The notes: generated from the letters alone by a model not told the origin. A stretch of DNA of 45,983 bases from Xylanibacter caecicola (GCF_013166515.1 NZ_JABKKJ010000019.1:1-45983); one strand, 5' to 3'; shown: positions 21,442 to 30,260, counted from the first letter of the stretch. A program made the numbers and translations.

Positions 21442-24400
21442 CAGTTCTTTGTTCTTTCTTCAATCCACTTGCGTGCGTTGACGAATGCCTCGATCCATGG
21501 CGTAACCTCGTCGTTGCGACGGTCGAGCGGATACCATGCGTTCTGCCAAGGGAAGATAGCACGCTCCAAGTGGGGCATCATTGCCAAGTGTCTGCCGTCG
21601 GCAGAGCATATACCTGCCACGTTATAGTCAGACCCGTTGGGATTTCCGGGATATCCGGCGTGGTTGTATCTGGCTATGATGTTGTACTTGTCTTCACCTT
21701 CCGGAAGAGAGAACTTGCCTTCTCCGTGAGCCACCCAGATGCCTAACTTGCTTCCGCCAAGTGAGCCGAGCATCACGCTGTTGTTGCTTGGGATGTCCAG
21801 ACTTACAAATCCGCTCTCGAACTTATGCGAGTCGTTGTGAAGCATGCGGGCACGTTTCGCGTGGTCGGGGTTGATGAGATTAAGCTCTACCATAAGCTGG
21901 CAGCCGTTGCATATGCCGAGACTCAGCGTGTCCTCGCGTGCATAGAACTTGTCGAGAGCTTCTTTCGCTTTCGGGTTGAAGAGGAAAGCGCCTGCCCAAC
22001 CCTTTGCCGATCCGAGCACATCGGAGTTCGAGAAACCGCCACAGAACACAATCATGTTTATGTCGTCGAGCGTCTCACGACCGCTGATAAGGTCTGTCAT
22101 CATCACGTCCTTCACGTCGAAGCCGGCGAGATACAGCGAGTATGCCATCTCACGGTCGCCGTTCGTACCCTTCTCGCGGATGATTGCCGCCTTGATGCCG
22201 GTGACGTTTCTGCGGTCGGCACTTATGCCATACTGTGCCAGTGTGCCGCTGAAGTCGCTGTTGAACTTCATCTCTATCGGCTGGTTCTTGTAGTTGGCAT
22301 ATCTCTTTTCGGCACATCCGTTCATGCTTTGCTTGCGGTCTAACAGGTAGGAAGTTCTGTACCACACATCGCGCAGGGCATCTATATCGAACTCATGGCT
22401 GAATTCTCCCTTGCTCACCATTATGGTGCGTGTGTCTGCAACAGGCTTTCCTATCATCGCATATGCCGTCCCGCTTTCGTCCATGATTGCCTTGAAGGCT
22501 TCGGCATTGCTGTCCGCAATCTGTACAATTACGCCCGGATTCTCTGCCAAGAGCAGCTTTGTCATGTCATCACATGCCATTCCGTCAAGGCTTATCTTCA
22601 TGCCTCCGCACTTGTTTGCAAAGCACATTTCGAGCAGTGCCGTTATCATACCACCTGCGCTTATGTCGTGTCCGGCAAGCAACAAGCCCGTCTTTACCAG
22701 CTTCTGCACAGCCTCGAAAGCGTCTACAAAGTAGTTAGCGTCTTTCACAGTAGGCACGTCACTGCCCACCTTACCCAATGACTGGGCGAACGCGCTGCCG
22801 CCGAGACGCAGCTCATCAGATGAGAAGTCGATGTGATAGAACGACGAGTTATCATCGTTTACGGCAACAGGCGATACCACCTTGCGCACGTCTTCCACCT
22901 CTCCACCGGCACTTACGATAACCGTTCCCGGGCTTATTATCTTGTTGCCGTCTGGATATTGCTGTGTCATCGACAACGAGTCCTTACCCGTAGGTACGTT
23001 TACATGTATGTCGCAACAGAAGTCGCTCAATGCCTTTACGGCACTGTAGAGGCGTGCATCCTCGCCCTCCTGCGAGCGGCAGGGCCACATCCAGTTTGCC
23101 GACAGGCTTACGCTTCCCAGTCCGTCGGACAGCGGTGCCCATACGATATTGGTCAGAGCTTCGGCTACAGACAACACGCTGCCTGCCTCGGGCGATGCAA
23201 GTCCTGCCTGCGGTGCATGTCCTATGGACGTTGCTATGCCGGCTTTGCCGCGGTAGTCGAGTGCCACCACGCCGCAGTCGGACAGCGGCAACTGTATCTC
23301 TCCCTGGCATTGCTGGCGTGCAATCTTGCCCGTCACGCTTCGGTCAACCTTGTTCGTGAGCCAGTCCTTGCATGCTACCGCCTCCATGCCGAGCACGTCC
23401 GACACATATTTATCCAACTTGTCGGAGTGGCTGTAGTCCGCGTTTTCGTATTTGCGTTCAACCGTGTTGTCGCGCATGTAGGTTACAGGCGAGTGTCCGA
23501 ACATCTGTGCCACATCGAGGTCGAACGGCTTCACGCCGTCGCCCTGCTCGAAAGAGAAGTGCGCGTCGCCCGTCGTTTCGCCCACAACATACAGCGGTGC
23601 ACGCTCGCGCTCGGCAATCTTGCGCACCTGTTCTATGTGCTGTTCGTCGATGAGCAGTCCCATGCGCTCCTGACTTTCGTTTGCTATTATCTCCTTTGCA
23701 CTTAGCGTTTTGTCGCCTATAGGCAGTTTTGTCATGTCTATTCGTCCGCCGCATTCTTCCACAAGCTCGCTCAGACAGTTCAGATGACCTGCCGAACCGT
23801 GATCGTGGATGGATACTACGGGGTTGTTGTCGTCCTCCGCCAAGGCGCGTACAAGGTTGTATGCACGTTTCTGCATCTCGGGGTTCGCACGCTGTACGGC
23901 GTTCAGTTCAATGCCGTTGGAGTAGCGTCCGGTGTCTACGGACGACACGCTTCCGCCGCCAAGACCTATGCGGTAGTTGTCTCCTCCGACGACAACTACC
24001 TTGTTGCCTTGCTGCGGCTCTTTCTTCAGACAGTCGCGTTTTGTGCCGTAGCCCACGCCTCCTGCCAACATTATAACCTTGTCGTAAGCGTATTTTTCAT
24101 CACCTTCCTTGTGCTCGAATGTGAGCAGCGAGCCGCAGATGAGCGGCTGTCCGAACTTGTTTCCGAAGTCGCTGGCACCGTTGGAAGCCTTTATAAGAAT
24201 TTGTTCCGGGGTCTGGTAGAGCCACTTGCGGGGCTTTAGAGGATAACGGGGGGCGGAGGACTCGGAGTTCTCGGAGGGCTCCGAGGTCTCAGAGAGCCTT
24301 GGATAAGATGTCATGTAAACGGCGGTTCCGGCTATGGGCCATGAGCCTACGCCTCCTCCCATACGGTCGCGTATCTCGCCGCCTGTTCCCGTTGCGGCGC

Positions 24401-25178
24401 CGTTGAATGGTTCCACTGTTGTGGGAAAGTTGTGTGTCTCTGCCTTGAGGGATATCACGCTCTCTATGTCCTTTATGCGGAAATAGTCTGATGTGGTCTG
24501 GTCGGCAGGCGAGAACTGTTCTATTACCGGTCCGGCAGAGAATGCCACATTGTCTTTGTAGGCACTCAATATCTTGTGCGGGTTCTCCTTTGTCGTTCTC
24601 TTAATCATGGCGAAGAGCGACGATTCCATTTCTTTTCCGTCTATAACGAACACCCCTCCGAATATCTTATGCCGGCAGTGTTCGGAGTTTATCTGTGCAA
24701 ATCCGAATATTTCCGAGTCTGTCAGCGGTCGTCCCAGCTGCTTTTCTATGTTGTGCAGGTAGTCAATCTCCTCGGGAGACAGCGCCAGTCCTTCCTGTTC
24801 ATTATACTCTTCGAGGTTCTCCACGTGCTTTATCGGCTCGGGCTGAAGGTTAACGTTGAAGATGTTCTGGTCCAGACCCTCGTACATTCGTTGCAACATA
24901 GGGTCGTGTTCAGCCTCGGCACTGCTTACCGGGAAGTATTCCTCTATACGCAAAATGCCGCTGAGATTCATGTTCTGTGTAATCTCTACGGCATTGGTAC
25001 TCCATGGAGTAATCATTTCACGGCGCGGTCCGACAAAGAACCCGTCAAGTTTTTCTGTGTTCTCAAGCGTTGCATTGCCGAACAGCCAACTAAGTTCGTC
25101 GATTTCTTCCCTGCCCGGGCGATGATCGGTCTGTACCGCAATCACGCTCTGTGAGGGAGTTCTAAAAAAGAGAATCAT
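21441..25178 (-). CDS. purL: Phosphoribosylformylglycinamidine synthase
   Basis: A 1245-aa single-chain (large-type) FGAM synthase, which converts FGAR, glutamine and ATP to FGAM in purine synthesis. The N-terminal PurS-like part, two AIRS-type halves ('DSEIFGFAQINSEHCRHKIFGG', 'KAETHNFPTTVEPFNGAATGTGGEIRDRMG', 'SIHDHGSAGHLNCLSELVEECGG') and the C-terminal glutaminase are all present. The glutaminase nucleophile is the Cys of 'LGICNGCQLMVEL', and its His/Glu are in the final 100 residues ('WVAHGEGKFSLPEG', 'MMPHLERA'). An unusual Ser-Glu-rich insert of about 15 residues (SETSEPSENSES) lies just before 'RKWLYQTPEQILIKASNGASDFGNKF' and is encoded by a 9-base tandem repeat. A TATCTTTG promoter element lies at 25227-25234. 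Confidence 0.97.
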   Translation of the reverse strand: MILFFRTPSQSVIAVQTDHRPGREEIDELSWLFGNATLENTEKLDGFFVGPRREMITPWSTNAVEITQNMNLSGILRIEEYFPVSSAEAEHDPMLQRMYEGLDQNIFNVNLQPEPIKHVENLEEYNEQEGLALSPEEIDYLHNIEKQLGRPLTDSEIFGFAQINSEHCRHKIFGGVFVIDGKEMESSLFAMIKRTTKENPHKILSAYKDNVAFSAGPVIEQFSPADQTTSDYFRIKDIESVISLKAETHNFPTTVEPFNGAATGTGGEIRDRMGGGVGSWPIAGTAVYMTSYPRLSETSEPSENSESSAPRYPLKPRKWLYQTPEQILIKASNGASDFGNKFGQPLICGSLLTFEHKEGDEKYAYDKVIMLAGGVGYGTKRDCLKKEPQQGNKVVVVGGDNYRIGLGGGSVSSVDTGRYSNGIELNAVQRANPEMQKRAYNLVRALAEDDNNPVVSIHDHGSAGHLNCLSELVEECGGRIDMTKLPIGDKTLSAKEIIANESQERMGLLIDEQHIEQVRKIAERERAPLYVVGETTGDAHFSFEQGDGVKPFDLDVAQMFGHSPVTYMRDNTVERKYENADYSHSDKLDKYVSDVLGMEAVACKDWLTNKVDRSVTGKIARQQCQGEIQLPLSDCGVVALDYRGKAGIATSIGHAPQAGLASPEAGSVLSVAEALTNIVWAPLSDGLGSVSLSANWMWPCRSQEGEDARLYSAVKALSDFCCDIHVNVPTGKDSLSMTQQYPDGNKIISPGTVIVSAGGEVEDVRKVVSPVAVNDDNSSFYHIDFSSDELRLGGSAFAQSLGKVGSDVPTVKDANYFVDAFEAVQKLVKTGLLLAGHDISAGGMITALLEMCFANKCGGMKISLDGMACDDMTKLLLAENPGVIVQIADSNAEAFKAIMDESGTAYAMIGKPVADTRTIMVSKGEFSHEFDIDALRDVWYRTSYLLDRKQSMNGCAEKRYANYKNQPIEMKFNSDFSGTLAQYGISADRRNVTGIKAAIIREKGTNGDREMAYSLYLAGFDVKDVMMTDLISGRETLDDINMIVFCGGFSNSDVLGSAKGWAGAFLFNPKAKEALDKFYAREDTLSLGICNGCQLMVELNLINPDHAKRARMLHNDSHKFESGFVSLDIPSNNSVMLGSLGGSKLGIWVAHGEGKFSLPEGEDKYNIIARYNHAGYPGNPNGSDYNVAGICSADGRHLAMMPHLERAIFPWQNAWYPLDRRNDEVTPWIEAFVNARKWIEERTKN
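24258..24293 (-). repeat. In-frame 9-bp tandem repeat within purL
   Basis: Four tandem 9-base units on the coding strand (TC(T/G/C)-GAG-xxC) encode SET-SEP-SEN-SES; a fifth degenerate unit follows (SAP). Changes in copy number would stay in frame and alter only a surface loop. Confidence 0.8.
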
Positions 25179-25226
25179 AATCCGGTGTATATATTTAGAA
25201 TATTATTTGTTGTCCTATACTGTGTG

Positions 25227-25234
25227 CAAAGATA
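25227..25234 (-). promoter_or_regulatory. purL promoter -7 element
   Basis: TATCTTTG followed by GCA on the minus strand, 49 bases upstream of the purL start. Confidence 0.6.
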
Positions 25235-25324
25235 CATCAAAACGGGCGATTGGCAAAATAAAACATTGTTTTTGTGGGCGTTATAAGACCATTTAGGCAG
25301 ATAGTCCTATCGTATCCGCCGGTC

Positions 25325-26473
25325 TTATTGCCGCTGTTCATATCTCTTGCAGAATATCATCAGCAGGCAGAAACCAGCGAATGCGAACGGCACGCCGGTA
25401 AGTGCCGCATAGTTGACGCTTAGTCCTGCGTCTATGGGCAGTCCTCCGCAGAAAGCCCCGAGGGCGTTTCCAAGGTTGAAAGCCATTTGTATGCTTGCCC
25501 CTCCCAGCATTTCGCCGCCGGGCGCATGCTTGAGTATCAGAAACTGTTGCGGCACGCTTGCACCGAAAAGACATGCCGTGCACACTACCATTAGGGTTGC
25601 CGACACCCAGCCGTATCCGGCAAAGAAAAATATGGAAAGCAGCACCACCGCCGCCAGTCCTTGCGTATATCCTGCCACGCGTCCCGGCGAATATCTGTCC
25701 GACAACCGTCCGCTGAGAATATTTCCTATCACCATTCCGCCTCCGGCAGCAATCATCAGCAATGGCAGCATGGCTTCTGTAAATCCGCCTTCATCGGTCA
25801 GTATCGGCGATATATAGCTATACCAGCAGAATATGCCGCCGTTTCCGAGCATCGTGGCGATGATTATCAGCCATGGCGCTCCGTTTTTCAGAAAACCGAA
25901 CTGACGTTTATATCCGTGGTCAGGCAGAGCTTCGATGTCGGGAACCCACTTCCATATATAATAAAGTACGGCGATGCTGACGATTATGACGAATACAAAC
26001 GGTACGCGCCATGATATTCCCGAGCTTAGAGCAGTGCCGAGAGGCACGCCCAAGAGGTTTGCCACGGTCATGCCTGCAACCATCACCGACATGGCACTGT
26101 TCTGATGTTTCTCGTCTGCCAGGCGCACGGCGGCTATCGATGCCACACCGAAGTAGGCTCCGTGAGGCAGTCCGGAGATAAATCGCGCGATGAGCAGTGT
26201 ATAATAGTCGGGTGCAAGCGAAGACAAGACAGCTCCGCAAAGCATCACTCCCGCAAGTACAAGAAGTATGTTCTTCGGACCGTATTTGTGTACCACGGTG
26301 AGCAACGGAGCACCGAATGTCACACCTAAGGCATAGGCGGAAATCAGATGCCCCGCTTTTGTAATGCTCACACCGAGGCTCAACGCCACATCTGCCAATA
26401 TGCCCATCATCACATACTCCGTGATGCCCAATGCCAGTGTACCGAAGGCAAGGGCTACAAGACTTTTCTTCAT
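25325..26473 (-). CDS. MFS exporter, AraJ/YdeA-like
   Basis: A 382-aa inner-membrane protein with 12 predicted membrane segments, of the drug:H+ antiporter-1 type MFS family. 'FGTLALGITEYVMMGILADVALSLGVSITKAGHLISAYALGVTFGAPLL' is the start seen in AraJ/PbuE-type exporters, and 'ARFISGLPHGAYFGVASIAAVRLADE' is the conserved segment 4-5 motif. The loop-2/3 motif A is degenerate. It probably exports a small metabolite or drug; names such as arabinose efflux are from distant relatives and should not be taken as function. It is leftward with its own TACCTTTG promoter element at 26504-26511 behind a terminator. Confidence 0.9.
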   Translation of the reverse strand: MKKSLVALAFGTLALGITEYVMMGILADVALSLGVSITKAGHLISAYALGVTFGAPLLTVVHKYGPKNILLVLAGVMLCGAVLSSLAPDYYTLLIARFISGLPHGAYFGVASIAAVRLADEKHQNSAMSVMVAGMTVANLLGVPLGTALSSGISWRVPFVFVIIVSIAVLYYIWKWVPDIEALPDHGYKRQFGFLKNGAPWLIIIATMLGNGGIFCWYSYISPILTDEGGFTEAMLPLLMIAAGGGMVIGNILSGRLSDRYSPGRVAGYTQGLAAVVLLSIFFFAGYGWVSATLMVVCTACLFGASVPQQFLILKHAPGGEMLGGASIQMAFNLGNALGAFCGGLPIDAGLSVNYAALTGVPFAFAGFCLLMIFCKRYEQRQ

Positions 26474-26503
26474 TGTTGCATGTTATCCTTTGTTTTCAGG
26501 CTG

Positions 26504-26511
26504 CAAAGGTA
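26504..26511 (-). promoter_or_regulatory. MFS exporter promoter -7 element
   Basis: TACCTTTG followed by GCAG on the minus strand, 30 bases upstream of the start codon. Confidence 0.6.
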
Positions 26512-26543
26512 GCTTAAGACATCATGACGGCAAAGAACAAACA

Positions 26544-26576
26544 GCCCCGTCAATGTTAAAAAAACATCGGCGGGGC
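26544..26576 (-). terminator. Terminator of the ECF sigma operon
   Basis: GCCCCGcCgATGTT pairs with AACATtGaCGGGGC around a T-rich loop, with a T-rich tail on the minus strand. It lies 55 bases past the stop of the outer-membrane gene and separates it from the MFS gene. Confidence 0.8.
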
Positions 26577-26631
26577 AATTATTTGATTTACGGCAAGTCT
26601 CTACTTGCTTGTATCCGGGTTTCTGTACGCA

Positions 26632-27483
26632 TCATAGCGTGATACCCAAACCTACGGCAAACGGATATGCCTTGGTTCCGTCGTTGAGTTTGTACAGCGG
26701 TGTGAGAGCGGCACGGGCATACAGTTGCAAACAATCGTATCCTATATGGTACTCGAGGTTCATTCCCCAGTGATTGACGCGTTGTGTGTTTCTTACTGTC
26801 ATAAATCCGTCGTCGACGTTGTATTTGTATTTATGGCTGAGATTTTCACGCCATTCCACAGATATGCCCAGACCTGTATAGAATATGTTCTTTTTACCCG
26901 TCTGGAAGTCTACAATAAGCGGAACGCGCACGCTTTGGTACCTCATGTAGTTCTTCTTGGTAGGATATTCGGCAAAATGTTCCACATTGTTGGCTTTCAT
27001 GATATATCCGTTCTGCATGTGGTTGTATGCAAGAGACCATTGTACACCTCCGGTAATGCCGAACCGTCCGTCCTTGGTTAGAGTTCCGGTAAGCACAATT
27101 GGCGTTATTCCCACTTCCCATGAGCTGTTGTTACGCGTCTGAAGATTGCTGTGGCTGTTGTTTGCAAAACCTTCAGTCAGCCCGTTCATTCCGATGAAGA
27201 ATGTAGGCAGTGTCGCCTTGAACTTACGGTTGCCTTTCTTGGGGATGAACGGCGAGCCTACATATATGCGTTCAACCTGCTGCCCGTCTACAAACGTGCT
27301 TTCGTAGGCCTTTGTCAGTTTGTTGTCCAATGTATCGTAAACCGAAACCTTTGTCTCGGCACTGTCCATGGCAATCACAATCTTGCGGTTGTTTACAATT
27401 AGCGTGGTGTCGTTTGCTTCTGCCGCTACATTGGTTGCTGCAAGAGCCATGACGATGAGGCTGAAAAATGTTTTGATTTTCAT
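26632..27483 (-). CDS. Predicted outer-membrane beta-barrel protein
   Basis: A 283-aa exported protein with a signal peptide (MKIKTFFSLIVMALAATNVAAEA). A short N-terminal mixed region ('LIVNNRKIVIAMDSAETKVSVYDTLDN') is followed by alternating strands typical of a barrel ('WEVGITPIVLTGTLTKDGRFGITGGVQWSLAY', 'SVRVPLIVDFQTGKKNIFYTGLGISVEW', 'GMNLEYHIGYDCLQLYARAAL') and a terminal strand 'YPFAVGLGITL'. It is the last gene of the ECF sigma/anti-sigma operon. Such an outer-membrane or envelope target is usual for these operons. No ligand can be assigned. Confidence 0.8.
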   Translation of the reverse strand: MKIKTFFSLIVMALAATNVAAEANDTTLIVNNRKIVIAMDSAETKVSVYDTLDNKLTKAYESTFVDGQQVERIYVGSPFIPKKGNRKFKATLPTFFIGMNGLTEGFANNSHSNLQTRNNSSWEVGITPIVLTGTLTKDGRFGITGGVQWSLAYNHMQNGYIMKANNVEHFAEYPTKKNYMRYQSVRVPLIVDFQTGKKNIFYTGLGISVEWRENLSHKYKYNVDDGFMTVRNTQRVNHWGMNLEYHIGYDCLQLYARAALTPLYKLNDGTKAYPFAVGLGITL

Positions 27484-27531
27484 ACTGATATATTTTCTTG
27501 TTTGTTTATATGCTTTTTTCCGTTTCCCTTT

Positions 27532-27981
27532 TCATTTTCTTTTCTTCGCATAACATATCTGCATTATGTCGTCGGGCGACAGCCTGCCCTCGATATATAT
27601 CACCGCGCCGCTGCCGTATGCGCTCTTGCTGAAGAGGATATATCGGTTTGTGCCGTCGTCGAGAGCCGGCATCATGTAGTATCCGCTTGTGATTACGCCG
27701 TTGTCCACCACCTCGCGTATCTTCCGCGCTTTGCGCCTGTCTTCTTTCAGTATTGTCTCTATGTTGCTGCCTATGTGCTTGTATGTAAGGCTTTTATATA
27801 CGCGCAGACTGTGACCGTGCAGGTTTGTGTTGTTCATTTCCACCATTTTGCACCCTTTCATGTGTCCGTATTTGCTGAAAATCCTGCCGATGCCGAGCCC
27901 GTCTTGCGCCGTTACCGATATTACGGCGGTAAATATCGAAAAGATGACCGCCGCAAGTCTTTTTGCCGTTTGCTTTTTCAT
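27532..27981 (-). CDS. Secreted protein of an ECF sigma operon
   Basis: A 149-aa exported protein with a signal peptide ending VISVTAQ. The mature part is small: 'GLGIGRIFSKYGHMKGCKMVEMNN', 'LRVYKSLTYKHIGSNIETILKEDRRKARKIREVVDNG' and 'GYYMMPALDDGTNRYILFSKSAYGSGAVIYIEGRLSPDDI'. It resembles the short periplasmic proteins that sit beside sigma/anti-sigma pairs in Bacteroidetes (DUF4252/DUF6108-type), but I cannot confirm the family. It lies 11 bases after the anti-sigma gene stop and 48 bases before the outer-membrane gene, so it is part of the operon. Confidence 0.8.
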   Translation of the reverse strand: MKKQTAKRLAAVIFSIFTAVISVTAQDGLGIGRIFSKYGHMKGCKMVEMNNTNLHGHSLRVYKSLTYKHIGSNIETILKEDRRKARKIREVVDNGVITSGYYMMPALDDGTNRYILFSKSAYGSGAVIYIEGRLSPDDIMQICYAKKRK

Positions 27982-27992
27982 GTGAGTAGTGT

Positions 27993-28415
27993 TTATTGTA
28001 TTTGTCCCAAAGCTTCGAATGTCTCATCCTCTCCGATTGCCACCATCATAAGCGCCTTTTCCGCTTCCGATGTCACGATGCGACTGTCTGTACACACCTT
28101 TCCGTCGATGACGGCGTAATTGCCCGATGTGCCGTTGCGGTGCATCATTATCGGAATGGCAATAAGAATCACTGCCGACGCCACCGCCGCATATCTGATG
28201 TATATGCGTATGGCGCCTGTTCTTGTATTACGCAATGCGTTCTTGCGCTGCACGGTCTCATATCCGAAAAGCGCGCGCAGGGCTTTCCACTCGTCGGGAA
28301 TGTCATTCCCTGAGTTTGTGAAATATCTGCGTAGTAACTTCTCCTCATTGTTGGATGTATCGCCGTCGAGATACTTCTCTATCAGATTTTCTATGTATTT
28401 CCTGTCCTTGTTCAT
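27993..28415 (-). CDS. Membrane anti-sigma factor-like protein
   Basis: A 140-aa protein with a cytosolic N-terminal half ('IENLIEKYLDGDTSNNEEKLLRRYFTNSGNDIPDEWKALRALFGYE', the pattern of short Bacteroidetes anti-sigma or sigma-associated proteins), one membrane segment ('YIRYAAVASAVILIAIPIMM', about residues 73-92) and a periplasmic tail. There is no FecR domain. It follows the sigma factor gene by 45 bases and should hold the sigma factor inactive at the membrane; this is inference from context and layout. Confidence 0.78.
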   Translation of the reverse strand: MNKDRKYIENLIEKYLDGDTSNNEEKLLRRYFTNSGNDIPDEWKALRALFGYETVQRKNALRNTRTGAIRIYIRYAAVASAVILIAIPIMMHRNGTSGNYAVIDGKVCTDSRIVTSEAEKALMMVAIGEDETFEALGQIQ

Positions 28416-28460
28416 ACTGTCTGTCCTTTCTTGTGAAATATGTATGTGCCTTGCCTTGTG

Positions 28461-28970
28461 TCAGTCGCGGTTCATGGCGTTGTATGCCGTTATTCTCATG
28501 AATTCCTCTTTTATCCTCCTTCGTGCCCTCGACAGATTTTGTCGCAGGCTTTCGGGCGTGCAACCCGTAATCTTCATTATCTCCTCCTTGTCGTATCCGT
28601 CGATTTCCTTCATCCTCAATATCTGCGACTGAAGAGGCGGCAGACTGTCCATTATTCTTCTTATCACGTCTATTTCGTCCGCCGTCTCCACCGTGGTGTC
28701 TTCCTTGCCGTGGTCCTGCTGTACGTGTGTGACCGTCATCTCGTGCCGTGCATGTCTCCTGCCGTCATAGAATTTGTTGCGCAGTATGGTAAGTGCGAGA
28801 GCCTTGGGGCATGTATGTCTGTCAAGTTCGCCGTGCATGCTCCACAACTTCAGCATGACCTCCTGTACGAGATCTTCTGCCGTTTCGCTGTTGCCGGAGA
28901 GCCTTATGGCGGTTGCCATAAGTTCGTTTCTCATCGTTACTATATTGCGGTTGAATTGTTCTATATTCAT
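28461..28970 (-). CDS. ECF-type RNA polymerase sigma factor
   Basis: A 169-aa sigma-70 family protein. Region 2 has 'IRLSGNSETAEDLVQEVMLKLWSM', the core-binding and -10 reading part. Region 4 has 'LPPLQSQILRMKEIDGYDKEEIMKITGCTPESLRQNLSRARRRIKEEFM', a helix-turn-helix for the -35 element. There is no region 1 or 3, as expected for ECF factors. Start at the ATG 28970 gives normal length; the frame runs 38 residues further without family similarity. It heads a four-gene operon with the anti-sigma-like gene, a secreted protein and an outer-membrane protein, so it probably answers an envelope signal. The target genes cannot be read from the window. Confidence 0.92.
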   Translation of the reverse strand: MNIEQFNRNIVTMRNELMATAIRLSGNSETAEDLVQEVMLKLWSMHGELDRHTCPKALALTILRNKFYDGRRHARHEMTVTHVQQDHGKEDTTVETADEIDVIRRIMDSLPPLQSQILRMKEIDGYDKEEIMKITGCTPESLRQNLSRARRRIKEEFMRITAYNAMNRD

Positions 28971-29144
28971 ATTTCGGTATGAACGGTGCGAAAACTGTGC
29001 TTTAACAGATGTCATGCCGTTTTGCGGTATATTGTTTTCCGTTCTTGTTGTATAAACGTTCGAGACACGATTTTGTGACATCATAATGCTGTTTTAATAT
29101 GAAAATTTTATCTTCTTTGTAACCCGTTGGAAACCAGGATAATA

Positions 29145-29220
29145 CCTTTTGGCTTCCAAAAGGGCACCTTTCAGGCTTTAAAAGACGGCATTTCGCAGTC
29201 TGAAAGGCGGCATATTGCAT
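29145..29220. repeat. Palindromic AAAAGG(T/C)G repeat, copy 4
   Basis: CCTTTTGG-CTT-CCAAAAGG (29145-29163) starts the copy, followed by GGGCACCTTT, AAAAGACGGCATTT and AAAGGCGGCATATTG. It has the same modules as copy 1 but without a second matching arm. Confidence 0.7.
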
Positions 29221-29252
29221 GACGGGAGATGATGTCTTGGCAATTTGCAGGT

Positions 29253-29304
29253 TTTATAGGGTTTATAGGACATATAGGTTCTATAGGACTTATAGACTTA
29301 TAAT
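29253..29304. repeat. Short TATAGG tandem repeats
   Basis: About six units of 9-10 bases of the type TTATAGGAC or ATATAGGTT in a row, with small variations. It is AT-rich and lies between the palindromic repeat and folP. Function unknown. Confidence 0.6.
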
Positions 29305-29352
29305 ATCATTATAAAAAACACCAAAACAGTGTGCCGTTAAGATAATAATGAT

Positions 29353-29360
29353 TAAATTTG
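29353..29360 (+). promoter_or_regulatory. folP promoter -7 element
   Basis: TAAATTTG fits the consensus and is followed by CGG; the start codon is 18 bases downstream. The -33 element is weak. Confidence 0.5.
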
Positions 29361-29378
29361 CGGAACATTTTATTGTTT

Positions 29379-30260
29379 ATGAACAGACCTTTGGATTACA
29401 CCATAAACGTATGCGGAAAGCTGATAGACCTGTCGCATCCTAAAGTTATGGGAATACTTAATGCCACTCCCGACTCGTTCTATGCCGGAAGCCGCAAACA
29501 GACGGAGGCGGAAATAGCCGACCGTGCAGACCGGATAGTGGAAGAGGGCGGCTCTATAATAGATGTCGGGGCATATTCAACGCGCCCCGGAGCGGCAGAG
29601 GTTACGGCGGAGGAAGAGATGACGCGTATGCGCATGGCTCTCACGGTGGTGCGCCGTTGTCAGCCCGATGTGCCGCTGTCTGTGGACACGTTCCGTCCGG
29701 AAGTGGCACGCATGGCGGTGGAGGAGTTTGGTGCAGGCATCGTCAACGACGTGTCGGGCGGAGATGTCAACGGAGCTTTCGGAGGTTCGGATAGTACTGA
29801 AAACGGCGGAGCCGGAACAAGGCAGGAGGGAGAAGCATATCCGCCGATGTTTCGCATGGCGGCACGGCTCGGCGTACCTTATATATTAATGTCATCACAA
29901 CCGTCGCTGAGAAGCATGATGATGGGTTTTGCCAAAGACGTCAGACTGTTGCGCGAGCTTGGTGTCAAGGATATAATACTTGATCCGGGGTTCGGCTTCG
30001 GCAAGACCTTGCAGCAGAACTATGCCATTCTTGCCGGGCTGGAGCGTCTTCTCGAACTGGAACTGCCGTTGCTTGTCGGGGCATCGCGCAAGTCGATGAT
30101 ATTCCGTTTGCTCGGTTCCACGCCCGATGAATCGCTCAACGGAACAACAGTAATAAATACCATTGCGCTTGCCAAAGGGGCGTCGATACTCCGTGTACAC
30201 GATGTAAGGGCTTGCGCGGAGGCAGTAAGAATAATGGAGGAAACGGCAGAAAATGTTTGA
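29379..30260 (+). CDS. folP: Dihydropteroate synthase
   Basis: A 293-aa TIM-barrel enzyme of folate synthesis that joins p-aminobenzoate to dihydropterin pyrophosphate; the target of sulfonamides. Signature parts: 'VMGILNATPDSFYAGSR' (P-loop 1 of the family), 'IIDVGAYSTRPGAAEVTAEEE', 'PLSVDTFRPEVA', 'GIVNDVSGGDVNGA', 'DPGFGFGKTLQQN' and 'PLLVGASRKSMIFRLL'. Between 'VSGGDVN' and 'FRMAARLGVPYILM' there is an extra Gly/Ser/Glu-rich stretch of about 20 residues ('GSDSTENGGAGTRQEGEAY') that is not typical. The start at 29379 is preferred over an in-frame codon at 29358. It overlaps cdaA by 8 bases. Confidence 0.95.
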   Translation: MNRPLDYTINVCGKLIDLSHPKVMGILNATPDSFYAGSRKQTEAEIADRADRIVEEGGSIIDVGAYSTRPGAAEVTAEEEMTRMRMALTVVRRCQPDVPLSVDTFRPEVARMAVEEFGAGIVNDVSGGDVNGAFGGSDSTENGGAGTRQEGEAYPPMFRMAARLGVPYILMSSQPSLRSMMMGFAKDVRLLRELGVKDIILDPGFGFGKTLQQNYAILAGLERLLELELPLLVGASRKSMIFRLLGSTPDESLNGTTVINTIALAKGASILRVHDVRACAEAVRIMEETAENV

